Below are positions 7,875-15,436 of a stretch of DNA of 64,000 nt, piece by piece (the first letter of the stretch is position 1; every line of letters starts with the position of its first letter). Source of the stretch: Paenibacillus contaminans (lineage in GTDB: Bacteria > Bacillota > Bacilli > Paenibacillales > NBRC-103111); NCBI RefSeq assembly GCF_003285015.1, contig NZ_QMFB01000022.1, forward strand, positions 1 through 64,000, given 5' to 3'. The notes below the pieces were generated by a model. The model ran no database searches and was not told the origin of the DNA. It saw nothing but the letters and a program-made list of their open reading frames with translations. The position numbers were made by a program, and so were the translations under genes.

Positions 7875-8483
7875 TTGCTGTCGCTGCAAAAACTGGCCGT
7901 AACCGTCGTCGGAAGCTTGCTGCTCGCCATCGGAATCAACTTTTTTCTGGTTCCGTTTATGGTGCTGGACGGCGGCGTTATCGGGATTTCACTTATCGCA
8001 AACTATTTGTTCGGAATCAAAATCGGCCTTTCCATGCTCCTGTCCAGCCTCCCTATCTTCGTTCTCGCCTGGTTCTACGATCGCGCGGTTCTGTTCAACA
8101 GTCTGCACGGGTTATTGCTTTCCTCTTACTTCATCGATCTGTTGGAGCCGCTGCAATACTATTTCCTTTATGAAGTGGAATTAACTCCCTTTAGCAGCTC
8201 GGCGCTCGGAGGCTGGTTCATCGGAGCCGGAATCGGAATCATGCTGCGGTATGGGGCCAGCACCGGAGGAACCGATATGCTGGCTCATTTGCTGGCGAAA
8301 ATCGTCAAAATCAATGTAGGCATATTCGTGTTTATCATCGACGGTATTATCGTCAGTCTGGGCGGCCTGCTTATTTCGCCGGAAACCTTCCTGCTGTCCA
8401 TCGTCTCGATTACGGCCGGCGGCATTGCGACGAGCCTGTGCACGATGCGATGGAAGAGGGTGCGCAAAACCCACACCCCGTAA
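7875..8483 (+). CDS. Short YitT-family membrane protein
   Basis: Integral membrane protein of 202 residues with about five hydrophobic segments (YitT_membrane/DUF161): the N-terminal SLLLAIGINFFLVPF and the STGGTDMLA motif are characteristic. Most YitT proteins are about 280 residues with a cytosolic DUF2179 domain; that domain is absent here. TTG 7875 is chosen because AGGGAG (7860-7865) lies 9 nt upstream; the frame stays open further upstream without a ribosome binding site. Its stop codon lies in the loop of the downstream terminator hairpin. Transport function is unproven for the family. Confidence 0.85.
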   Translation: MLSLQKLAVTVVGSLLLAIGINFFLVPFMVLDGGVIGISLIANYLFGIKIGLSMLLSSLPIFVLAWFYDRAVLFNSLHGLLLSSYFIDLLEPLQYYFLYEVELTPFSSSALGGWFIGAGIGIMLRYGASTGGTDMLAHLLAKIVKINVGIFVFIIDGIIVSLGGLLISPETFLLSIVSITAGGIATSLCTMRWKRVRKTHTP

Positions 8484-8495
8484 CGGTGTGGGTTT
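8467..8495 (+). terminator. Terminator overlapping the end of the YitT gene
   Basis: Perfect 11-bp stem AAACCCACACC/GGTGTGGGTTT; the TAA stop (8481-8483) is in the loop, so the last codons form the ascending arm. Confidence 0.75.
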
Positions 8496-8528
8496 ATTCT
8501 GAGCCGCGTCTTCACGAAAACCATGAAT

Positions 8529-8558
8529 ATGAGTCCTTCGGAATTCCGAAGGACTCAT
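8529..8558. terminator. 30-bp perfect palindrome downstream of the ferredoxin gene
   Basis: Perfect dyad with arms ATGAGTCCTTCGGAA and its complement, 6 bp beyond the ferredoxin stop. It can form a strong hairpin, but the T-run on the minus strand is poor, so it may stabilise the transcript end rather than act as a classical terminator. Confidence 0.55.
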
Positions 8559-8563
8559 CGGGT

Positions 8564-8932
8564 TTAACGGATCGTATGAATGCCTTTCCCTTGCTTGCCG
8601 AATACCGGATGAATCCGGTCGATAAAAGCCGTAGTATCGATAGCCGCAAGCTTCGTTCTGCCCGGCCCCCAGCCAATCTTCTCCCTCCAGCTGCCGAGCA
8701 GCCCGCGTTCGATCAAGTCGCTCTCTTCCACGTGCTCCGGAAGGTCCGCCTGCGGAGAAACGTAGAGCGCATCGACCGGGCAGTACGCTTCGCAAACGAA
8801 GCAAGTCTGGCAGTCCTCCTGCCTGGCGATGACCGGAATGCCGTCCTCGCCGGCATCGAATACGTTGGTCGGGCACACCTTGACGCAAAGCTTGCACTGC
8901 ACGCAGCGATCCTCGCTGACCAGTTCGATCAT
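8564..8932 (-). CDS. Ferredoxin-type 2x[4Fe-4S] protein
   Basis: Iron-sulfur electron carrier of 122 residues. Two CxxCxxCxxxCP clusters are visible: CVQCKLCVKVCP (residues 10-21) and CQTCFVCEAYCP (about 41-52). The C-terminal half is unusual in a simple ferredoxin and ends with IDTTAFIDRIHPVFGKQG, possibly a docking segment for the flavoprotein. It overlaps the flavoprotein gene by 4 bases (ATGA), so the two subunits are coupled and probably form one complex, as in adenylylsulfate reductase AprAB or fumarate-reductase-like modules. Confidence 0.9.
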   Translation of the reverse strand: MIELVSEDRCVQCKLCVKVCPTNVFDAGEDGIPVIARQEDCQTCFVCEAYCPVDALYVSPQADLPEHVEESDLIERGLLGSWREKIGWGPGRTKLAAIDTTAFIDRIHPVFGKQGKGIHTIR

Positions 8933-10566
8933 ATCCGCCGCACCTCCCCGGCAACCGCGATTTGACTTTCTGCGCCCGCATGGAACGTTTCGGGCCGAAC
9001 GCTAATGTCCTCCAGACCGGAGACGAGCAGACGGTGCTGCATGGCCGGATTCTGATCCGGATATTCCGCCAGCGTATGCATGCCTCTCGTCTCTTTGCGG
9101 GCCAGCGCGGCCGTATACATCCAGCGGGCGGTCGCCGCCATCGCAACAGCCTCCCTCGCTTTGACGCGGCCTTGCACGCTCTCGGGCGCCCGGCCTCTCA
9201 GCTGCGGCCACAAGCGATGCAGCCGCTCGAGCGACATGGACAGCCCGGACTCGCTCCGGAAATAGTTGATTTCCAGCGGATGCACTTCGTTCTGGACCGC
9301 TTCGATAACCGCCTTCGTATCGATCGTACCGGACGAATTTTCGCCTTGGCTCACGCCGTAACGCCCCGCGCTGCGCAGATTCCGCTGCGAAGCGTCCTTT
9401 CCGTTCGCCAGGGCGAAGGCGGCCGCTCCTTGGCCGGCCCATGTTCCGGAGCATATCGCCCACGAGGCATTGAACGCGCCGCCGCCCGTCCTCGCTCCCG
9501 TCACCCGTTCGCGGGTAGCGGCATCGCCCGCCGCGTATAAGCCGGCGACGGTCGTCCGGCAGTCTTCGCCGATCAAACGCAGCCCGCCGGTGCCTCTGAC
9601 CGTTCCTTCGCAGCGCAGCGTAAGCGGGAACGGCTGCGTGAACGGATCGATTCCGGCTCGATCGTAGGGCAGGAAAAAGACGGCGTGGGAGCCTCTCAAT
9701 ATTTTTTGTTTTTCGGGCGTATCGGCCTTGTTCATTATGGCGTACACCGGGCCTTTGAGCAGCATCCGGGCAAGAAAACCGTCGGCATTCGCGCCGCCGC
9801 CCGTTCCCCCGGAATCCAGCACGTTTCCGTCCTTGTCGTAATAAGTGGCCCAGCCGAGCAGCCTCCCTCTCGTCACGGTGCCGAAGGCAGCGCTAGGCGC
9901 GAACTGCCTGGAAAATTCCATGCCGGACAGCTCGGCGCCAAGCTCGGAAGCCATCAGCAGCCCGTCGCCCGTCAGCACGTTGCAGCCGAGCCCCTTGCTC
10001 AGAAACGCGCAGCCGCCCGTCGCGATGACGACGGCATTCGCCCGCACCTCCCAGGAGCGGCCGCTCAGCCGGTTTATGCCTTTGGCCCCGCCGACCCCGT
10101 GCTCGTCGGCCAGCAGCTCAAGCGCCGGCGACTGATCGAGGATGGTCACGCCCGCTTTTTTGACGACACGCCGCATCAGGCTCATGTACTCAAGTCCCTG
10201 CAGATGATCCCGCATTGGCGTCCCTTGTTCGTCGCGGACGAACGGATAGCCCCATTTCTCAACCAGCTCCAGGTTTTGATAAACCTGATCGAGCACCCGA
10301 TGGATCCACGCTTCCTCGGACAGGTAACCGCCCGCTTTCATGCGCTGCTTCACCGCTTCCTCTCGCATGACCGGATCAGGCGGCAAGTACAGCAGGTTCG
10401 TTCCGCCCGGCGCAGTCGCTCCGCTGGAGCCGAGATAACCCTTGTCGGCCAAAACGACCTTCGCCCCCTGCGAGGCTGCGCTCCAAGCCGACCATGCGCC
10501 GGCCGGTCCTCCGCCGATGACCAGAACGTCGGCGGTCAGTTGCAATTCCATTTTGTCCGTCATCAT
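8929..10566 (-). CDS. Fumarate-reductase/AprA-like FAD-dependent oxidoreductase
   Basis: Flavoprotein of about 545 residues. The N-terminal FAD motif is GGGPAGAWSAWSA, with an SSGATAPGG loop downstream and the conserved VIATGGCAFLSKGLGCNVLT and TGDG segments of the succinate dehydrogenase/fumarate reductase/AprA superfamily; YAAGDA closes the FAD site. It is coupled to a 2x[4Fe-4S] ferredoxin. Whether it reduces a sulfur compound, a dicarboxylate or another acceptor cannot be read from the sequence. ATG 10566 is preferred because GGGAGTG lies directly upstream; ATG 10578 is an alternative. The frame stays open to 10746, but that part is repeat DNA and not protein-like. Confidence 0.85.
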   Translation of the reverse strand: MMTDKMELQLTADVLVIGGGPAGAWSAWSAASQGAKVVLADKGYLGSSGATAPGGTNLLYLPPDPVMREEAVKQRMKAGGYLSEEAWIHRVLDQVYQNLELVEKWGYPFVRDEQGTPMRDHLQGLEYMSLMRRVVKKAGVTILDQSPALELLADEHGVGGAKGINRLSGRSWEVRANAVVIATGGCAFLSKGLGCNVLTGDGLLMASELGAELSGMEFSRQFAPSAAFGTVTRGRLLGWATYYDKDGNVLDSGGTGGGANADGFLARMLLKGPVYAIMNKADTPEKQKILRGSHAVFFLPYDRAGIDPFTQPFPLTLRCEGTVRGTGGLRLIGEDCRTTVAGLYAAGDAATRERVTGARTGGGAFNASWAICSGTWAGQGAAAFALANGKDASQRNLRSAGRYGVSQGENSSGTIDTKAVIEAVQNEVHPLEINYFRSESGLSMSLERLHRLWPQLRGRAPESVQGRVKAREAVAMAATARWMYTAALARKETRGMHTLAEYPDQNPAMQHRLLVSGLEDISVRPETFHAGAESQIAVAGEVRRI

Positions 10567-10621
10567 GCTCACTCCCATGCTCTTACTCTCTTGACGAGAA
10601 AAGCTTATTCTGCAACAACAA

Positions 10622-10707
10622 GGATAAGCGGCTGCGTCGTCTTTTAAAGGATTGGCGCGTTTACCGAGAAATCGAACAATCCGCGGAAATATACATTCTG
10701 AGATTTC
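10622..10707 (+). repeat. Dispersed ~85-bp repeat, complete copy
   Basis: Core begins GGATAAGCGG, contains GCGTTTACCGAGAAATCG and AACAATCCGCGGAAATATA, and ends CTGAGATTTC, with AA on both sides. It matches the copy at 29511 that interrupts an Rpn gene. Lies directly upstream of the flavoprotein gene. Confidence 0.8.
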
Positions 10708-10709
10708 AA

Positions 10710-10760
10710 GGATAAACGGCCGTGTCGTTCTTTTGGACGAGCGCATTTACATAGATTTAA
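10710..10760 (+). repeat. Second, truncated copy of the ~85-bp repeat in tandem
   Basis: Begins GGATAAACGGCCGTGTCG right after the AA that ends the preceding copy and loses similarity after GCGCATTTAC. The head-to-tail arrangement suggests one copy inserted at the end of another. Confidence 0.65.
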
Positions 10761-11099
10761 GCCGCTTCCGCCATGTACTTATCCGATAAACCGAAAAAGA
10801 CGCGCTTCAATTGGAAGCACGTCTCCGTTCGTACGGTTGACTCCGATTTATTCCGATAATTCCTACCGGAAATAATAAATATAGTATCACCGAAGGCAAA
10901 GCTTGTAAAGCGGTTTTCGCTGAAATAAATGCGGCGAACGCCTAATTGCAAATTCCGCCGGTTTGACACAGACACTGGGAGCCCCCGTGGAAATCTCTTG
11001 CTTCCGCTCGTGACGCGCAAAACATTAAAGGAATGAACGGCATGAGCCGCGAAATAATTATGAAGTAAAATGAAGCGCGGACTGAAGGAGTGACTTTGG
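10761..11099. other. Intergenic region with a minus-strand terminator-like hairpin
   Basis: Holds the hairpin at 10798-10824 and an AT-rich imperfect dyad near 10850-10890. A 125-residue minus-strand frame crosses it but shows no domain, no ribosome binding site and unnatural composition. Confidence 0.4.
10793..10824 (-). terminator. Hairpin terminator, minus orientation
   Basis: Arms AGACG/CGTCT and GCTTC/GAAGC with one mismatch; the minus strand continues into TTTTTC. No gene clearly ends here, so the upstream transcript is unidentified. Confidence 0.5.
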
Positions 11100-12056
11100 A
11101 TGGAGCATGCGGAAAGCTTTTCCTTTGCTTTCACCTTTACCGATCCGGAAGGGGTCGATATTTACGTTTACCGCCGGCTGCCTGTTAGGCGTACGCCTAT
11201 CCGGGGGATCGTGCAGATCGCCCACGGCATGGCGGAAACGGCAGCACGCTACGCGAGATTCGCGGAGAAGCTTGCGGCAGCCGGTTTTGCCGTATACGCC
11301 AACGATCATCGGGGACATGGCCGAACGGCGGGAAAACCCGACAATATCGGTTATTTAGGTAAGGACGGCTTTAATCGGATGGCCGATAACGTAAGCCAAC
11401 TGACTGAGATCCTCGAGGAAGCGCATCCCGAGCTTCCGATATTTTTGTTCGGGCACAGCATGGGCTCCTTCGTTACGCAAAAAGTGATGTATACGCATCC
11501 CGAGCCATATGCCGGAATCGTGCTGTCGGGCTCCAACGGCAAGCGGGGGCCGGAGCTTCATATAGGCAAACGAATAGCCCGCTGGGAAGCGGCCCGCAAA
11601 GGGGACCGGCACCGCAGCGAGCTGATGAACAACTTGTCGTTCGGCGGCTTCAACCGGGCATTCCGGCCGAACCGTACCGACTTCGACTGGCTTAGCAGCG
11701 ACGAAGCCGAGGTCGACGCTTACATCGCCGATCCGTACTGCGGCGGCGTGTTTACGTCGGGCTTCTTCAGAGACTTTTTATACGGCCTTGCCGATATTCA
11801 CCGTCCGGACAACATGCGGCGCATTCCCCGCGGTTTGCCGGTCCTGCTCGTCGCCGGCGACCGCGACCCGGTCGGCCGTTTCGGCAAAGGCGTGCTCAGC
11901 CTCGCAGCGGCATACCGAAAGCTCGGCATGGCGCATATCGACTGCCGATTGTATCCCGGCGGACGGCACGAGCTGCTGAACGAAACGAATCGCGAGGAAG
12001 TCATGCGCGACATTATCGACTGGATCGAGAAACGGCTGCCTGTGTCAGGTCGCTGA
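11100..12056 (+). CDS. Alpha/beta hydrolase, lysophospholipase/monoacylglycerol lipase type
   Basis: Serine hydrolase of 318 residues. The nucleophile elbow GHSMGS puts the catalytic serine at 120; the acid is expected in GDRDPV and the histidine in GGRHELLNE near the C terminus. HGMAE near residue 40 forms the oxyanion region, and DHRGHGRT is typical of the PldB/MGL group (hydrolase_4). No signal peptide, so cytoplasmic lipid or ester substrates are likely. Start ATG follows AAGGAG with 8 nt spacing. It appears monocistronic. Confidence 0.92.
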   Translation: MEHAESFSFAFTFTDPEGVDIYVYRRLPVRRTPIRGIVQIAHGMAETAARYARFAEKLAAAGFAVYANDHRGHGRTAGKPDNIGYLGKDGFNRMADNVSQLTEILEEAHPELPIFLFGHSMGSFVTQKVMYTHPEPYAGIVLSGSNGKRGPELHIGKRIARWEAARKGDRHRSELMNNLSFGGFNRAFRPNRTDFDWLSSDEAEVDAYIADPYCGGVFTSGFFRDFLYGLADIHRPDNMRRIPRGLPVLLVAGDRDPVGRFGKGVLSLAAAYRKLGMAHIDCRLYPGGRHELLNETNREEVMRDIIDWIEKRLPVSGR

Positions 12057-12324
12057 AATTCTTAGCGCAAGCAGCTGCCTGGCCGGATCGGCGCTTGCAA
12101 GCGCGCCACTTTGCGGCGCAGCGGAGAGGCGGCTCCCGGAATGCCGCCCGCCTCTTCGATTGCAGCTCAATAGACGAATTGCTGACTATACGGCTGCTAT
12201 ACGCCCGCATGAAGGGCACGAGGTTTAACCGCCGACATGTGACCGCGCGCCGCGCGCCGTGAGGCGCGCGGTGCAGCCCCGCTCACCATGCAGGCGCGTG
12301 GGGAGGCTCCAAGCCGGCTCCGGC
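12057..12324. other. Intergenic region with GC-rich hairpins
   Basis: No gene is seen. It contains a perfect 9-bp stem CCGCGCGCC/GGCGCGCGG with a GTGA tetraloop (12250-12271) and a longer imperfect stem around 12122-12155. Neither has a T-run on either strand. Confidence 0.4.
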
Positions 12325-13518
12325 TTATTTCAAGTTAGCTGTCTTGAGCAGGTCGGCGGCATCCGTATTCCCGCTTTCCGCCTTGTCGCCGAGGAACTTC
12401 CGCCATGCGGCTTTCTTATCTGCATCATCGCTCAGCACTGACTGTAATACGCCCGAAAAATTGTCTTTGGACGCGTCGCCGAGGGAGACGTACTTCTCGA
12501 AGATCACGGCAATTTTGGCGGAATCGGCCCCTGCAGCCTGGAGGGCGCCGGCCATAATGTTGCCTAGCACTTGCGCGTCCTTCTCCGTCGCGAAGCTGTC
12601 GGCAAGCGCCGGCAGCGCGGCTTCCGCCTTGGAAGCGGAGATGATGTAAGCAATGTTGTACCGGACGGCTGCGTTCGGATGCTTGAGCAGCAGATCCGCA
12701 AGCGTCGAGAAGCTGGCTTCTCCGGGAAGCGCCGCAAGCAGCTTGTTGACCTTGTACCCTGCTTGATCGGAGGAGGCCTGGCCGATCGAATAATCAGCAA
12801 TCGCCTGCAAGCCCGCCGACCAGAACTGTTTGACAAAGTTGACGATTTCCATATTCGTTTGACCGTATTCGAAGGTCATATCGTACATGTCGACCAGCTT
12901 GCCGGCCAATACCGCTCTGTCCATAGCCAGCAAGCCGTTGACCGTCTCGGTCTGCTCCGCCGACAACTCTTCCACGCTGCTGCCGTAAAGCGAGGCGATC
13001 GCTTCCTCTACGCTTAGCGATAAGACGACGGGCTGCTGCGCCGGCTTGTCCGGCTCGCCTGACGAAGGCTTCGCCGCCGTAACGGTACCGGTGTCGGCAT
13101 CGAAGCCGACTTCGTAGCCGAGCGCCTCGGCAACTGCGCGGGCCGGCAAGTAGACGCGTCCGTCGACATTCGCCGCGGGTACGTCAAGCACCGTAAACAA
13201 TTGACCGTTGCGGTAAAAAGCTTTTTGACCGACAGCCAGCTCAATGCGAATTTCGCCCTTGATGACCGTCACCGACTGCTTGTCCCCGTCCCAGACGATG
13301 TGCTTGTCGTCGTTCTCGACGCCGAGCGCGACAAGCAAATCGCGCAGTGGAAACAGGCTTCTGCCGCTCTCCAAATACGGCTTGCCGTATTCGAATGCGA
13401 CTGCAGTGCCGTTCACCTGCATTTGCAGATCGGCTGCGTGCGCCGGTACACTAAGTCCTGCGGAAGCCACGCCAATCGAGGCGGCGAGCACAAGGGAGCG
13501 GACCCATTTTTTGGACAT
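12325..13518 (-). CDS. Secreted copper-amine-oxidase-N (stalk) domain protein
   Basis: Exported protein of about 397 residues. A signal peptide (hydrophobic stretch ending near SVPAHAA) is followed by two copper_amine_oxidase_N-like units (about residues 35-150: GRSLFPLRDLLVALG and GRVYLPARAVAEALGY), a common non-catalytic surface module in Paenibacillaceae. A linker leads to an alpha-helical C-terminal part that reads like HEAT-type repeats. ATG 13518 lies 9 nt after GGAG, while the ATG three codons upstream overlaps the Shine-Dalgarno. Function unknown; a cell-wall structural or binding role is the best guess. Confidence 0.85.
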   Translation of the reverse strand: MSKKWVRSLVLAASIGVASAGLSVPAHAADLQMQVNGTAVAFEYGKPYLESGRSLFPLRDLLVALGVENDDKHIVWDGDKQSVTVIKGEIRIELAVGQKAFYRNGQLFTVLDVPAANVDGRVYLPARAVAEALGYEVGFDADTGTVTAAKPSSGEPDKPAQQPVVLSLSVEEAIASLYGSSVEELSAEQTETVNGLLAMDRAVLAGKLVDMYDMTFEYGQTNMEIVNFVKQFWSAGLQAIADYSIGQASSDQAGYKVNKLLAALPGEASFSTLADLLLKHPNAAVRYNIAYIISASKAEAALPALADSFATEKDAQVLGNIMAGALQAAGADSAKIAVIFEKYVSLGDASKDNFSGVLQSVLSDDADKKAAWRKFLGDKAESGNTDAADLLKTANLK

Positions 13519-13740
13519 TCGTATCATCTCCGTTTATGTATAATCCAGTTGATTGACGAGTTGAATTATATCACCGGACCGTCCCTTTGAAAATGTTTCC
13601 TTTTTCCGTCGCACGGGGTTTGACACCCGACGTGTTGCCGAACTCCGCGCGCCGGGTCATGCGCGCTACGGAAAGTTTCCGCTCAATAGCCACAAGACCG
13701 GGAGGAACCGGAAGGCTGCGGATCGGCTCCGCTTTTTTGG

Positions 13741-13955
13741 GAGCGATAATAAGGCAAAAACGACTAATAGTGAGGCAACCCTCATTGTTTCTCACCCCTT
13801 ACCCGCGTTTAGGACGGATAATGAGGCAAAAGCAACTAATAGTGAGTCAAACGAAATTGATAATTGCGTTTGCCCCACTATTGGGCGAGAACGAGCATTT
13901 TACCGGTGAAATAGTGAGGACAGCCTCATAAACAATAAGGTTTTCTCCACTACGC
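13741..13955 (+). repeat. GAGGCAAA-type dispersed repeat, plus orientation
   Basis: Non-coding element of about 215 bp with internal repeats of GATAATGAGGCAAA and ACTAATAGTGAG. Its last 105 bp match the reverse complement of 35882-35990 almost without gaps (for example GAAATTGATAATTGCGTTTG and AGTGAGGACAGCCT). A weak terminator-like hairpin (13718-13738) precedes it. Confidence 0.8.
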
Positions 13956-14172
13956 GCACGGTCCATGCATAATCATTACGATATCCGTTTTTGTTTTCGT
14001 AACCGAGTCTTCATCTATTGCTAGTTTTAGACTTGATCGGGCACCAGTACACGATCAGCTCTTAACCTGCGGATGGAAATTCGTTTTGCGGGCCAGTATA
14101 TCAGGGGAGTTTTGTCGTACAGATTCCACATTATTTAGCTGATCGTCTACTAATCTATCGGGAGGATCGGGC
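13956..14172. other. Upstream region of the AraC gene
   Basis: No gene, and no clear promoter hexamers. GGGAGGATC at the end is the ribosome binding site for the next gene. Confidence 0.35.
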
Positions 14173-15030
14173 ATGCATATCGGGGAGCATACGCCGTCTA
14201 CCTATGCCGTTTCGCAGCACACGCACAAGGAGCTTGAAATAGGTCTTTGCCTTGAGGGCAAGGGCTGGTTTTACTTCGGCCAAAAAACGTACGAGGTCAA
14301 GCAAGGCGACGTCTTCGTCGTTAATGCCGGCGTCGAGCCTCATATCGCGCAATCCGATCCGGTGCATCCGAGCAAATATGTGTTCCTCAGCTTCGAGCCG
14401 TCTGCGCTGGGTCCTGACCGGCAGGAGCTGCTGCTTCCGTTCGTCTACCGGTCGGACCGTTTTCAGAACCGCATCCCGGCCGAGCTACCGGCCGCGCAGC
14501 AAATTGGCACGCTGATGCGGCAGTTTATGGTGGAATACCGGAGCAAGGAGGAAGCCTATATTTACATGCTGCAAGGGCTGCTCTTGCAGCTGTGCACCGT
14601 GCTTGTCCGGCATTACGGGCCGAACGCGCTTCATGGCGACTGGTCCCGAGCGATGCGGCGGTACGGCGATCTGCAGCCCGGGCTCGCCTTTATCCGCGAT
14701 CATTTCCGCGAGCCGATCACGGCGAAGGATGTTGCCGCAGCCTTGTCCCTCAGCATTTCCCGCACGCTGCATCTGTTCAGCGACACGCTGGGCACGGGAC
14801 TTAAGCAGATCATCCTGCAGCATCGGCTGCACGAAGCGATGAGACTGCTGGCCGAGACCGATCGGCCCGCGACCGAAATCGCGCTTGCCTGCGGCTTCCA
14901 GAGCTTGGCGTCCTTCTATCGCAAGTTTACGGAGACAGTCGGCGTTTCGCCGCTGGAATTTCGAAGACGCTCCGCTCATATGGCCGTTTTCGAGAAAAAT
15001 CCGGCAAGCGAGGAGAAGCTGAAATTATGA
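14173..15030 (+). CDS. AraC-family regulator with cupin sensor domain
   Basis: One-component regulator of 285 residues. The N-terminal half is a cupin-like sugar-binding fold (HTHKELEIGLCLEGKGWF, then GDVFVVNAGVEPHI), and the C-terminal 100 residues hold two AraC helix-turn-helices (AKDVAAALSLSISRTLHLF and TEIALACGFQSLASFYRKF, with GVSPLEFRR at the end). It is not adjacent to an obvious target on its own strand; the convergent FAD oxidoreductase of locus A follows. Effector unknown, probably a sugar. Confidence 0.92.
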   Translation: MHIGEHTPSTYAVSQHTHKELEIGLCLEGKGWFYFGQKTYEVKQGDVFVVNAGVEPHIAQSDPVHPSKYVFLSFEPSALGPDRQELLLPFVYRSDRFQNRIPAELPAAQQIGTLMRQFMVEYRSKEEAYIYMLQGLLLQLCTVLVRHYGPNALHGDWSRAMRRYGDLQPGLAFIRDHFREPITAKDVAAALSLSISRTLHLFSDTLGTGLKQIILQHRLHEAMRLLAETDRPATEIALACGFQSLASFYRKFTETVGVSPLEFRRRSAHMAVFEKNPASEEKLKL

Positions 15031-15069
15031 ACCGGTCAAGACAGCGCAAGAATACCCGATAACATAAAA

Positions 15070-15191
15070 TAAACCGGCTGTCTCAAAAGTCATTTTTGTA
15101 ATTTTTCCGTCCCACTTCGAGCACTAAATTAACAGTAAAAGAAGCTTCCAGCCCTACTTGTCAGTAGTTTTGGAAGCTTCAGCTTCTTTGT
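15070..15191. repeat. Possible insertion-sequence end
   Basis: GGCTGTCTCAAAAGTCAT (about 15076-15094) resembles the ends of IS1182-type elements found in Bacilli, and an inverted pair AGAAGCTTCCA/TGGAAGCTTC lies just inside. No matching second end was found. Confidence 0.35.
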
Positions 15192-15386
15192 TTACAATTT
15201 GGGACTGGTCGATTTCGCACTGCCCTTTTTGGGACGGCCCCCGAATATTTCGTTGTGCTTGTCTTCGCTTTCCAAGCTTTCCAATGCCCTAAGCATCATG
15301 ATCGTCGGTTCCGCCCGCGCCGCCGTATCGCTCGGAACGAACCGACTCCCGACGCGGCTATCGACGGCTTGCGTGCCGCCCTCCAC
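15192..15386 (-). pseudogene. Possible transposase C-terminal remnant
   Basis: A 64-residue minus-strand frame ends in FGGRPKKGSAKSTSPKL, a basic tail of the kind seen at transposase ends, and is bounded on one side by the IS-like end at 15076. There is no catalytic motif and no ribosome binding site. It could equally be a chance frame. Confidence 0.3.
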
Positions 15387-15436
15387 AACTCCCTTAACAT
15401 CATCGCTTCATTCGAATTGAAATCTCCGAGGCAGCT

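Noticed and set aside
10757..11134. 125-residue minus-strand frame
   Set aside because: No domain, no ribosome binding site and composition unlike a protein; it crosses terminator and repeat DNA.
13718..13738. Terminator-like hairpin before the GAGGCAAA element
   Set aside because: A 5-bp stem with T-run, but no gene ends upstream on this strand; it may be chance.
13587..13931. 114-residue plus-strand frame
   Set aside because: It lies within the GAGGCAAA element, is not conserved in the second copy and has no start signal.
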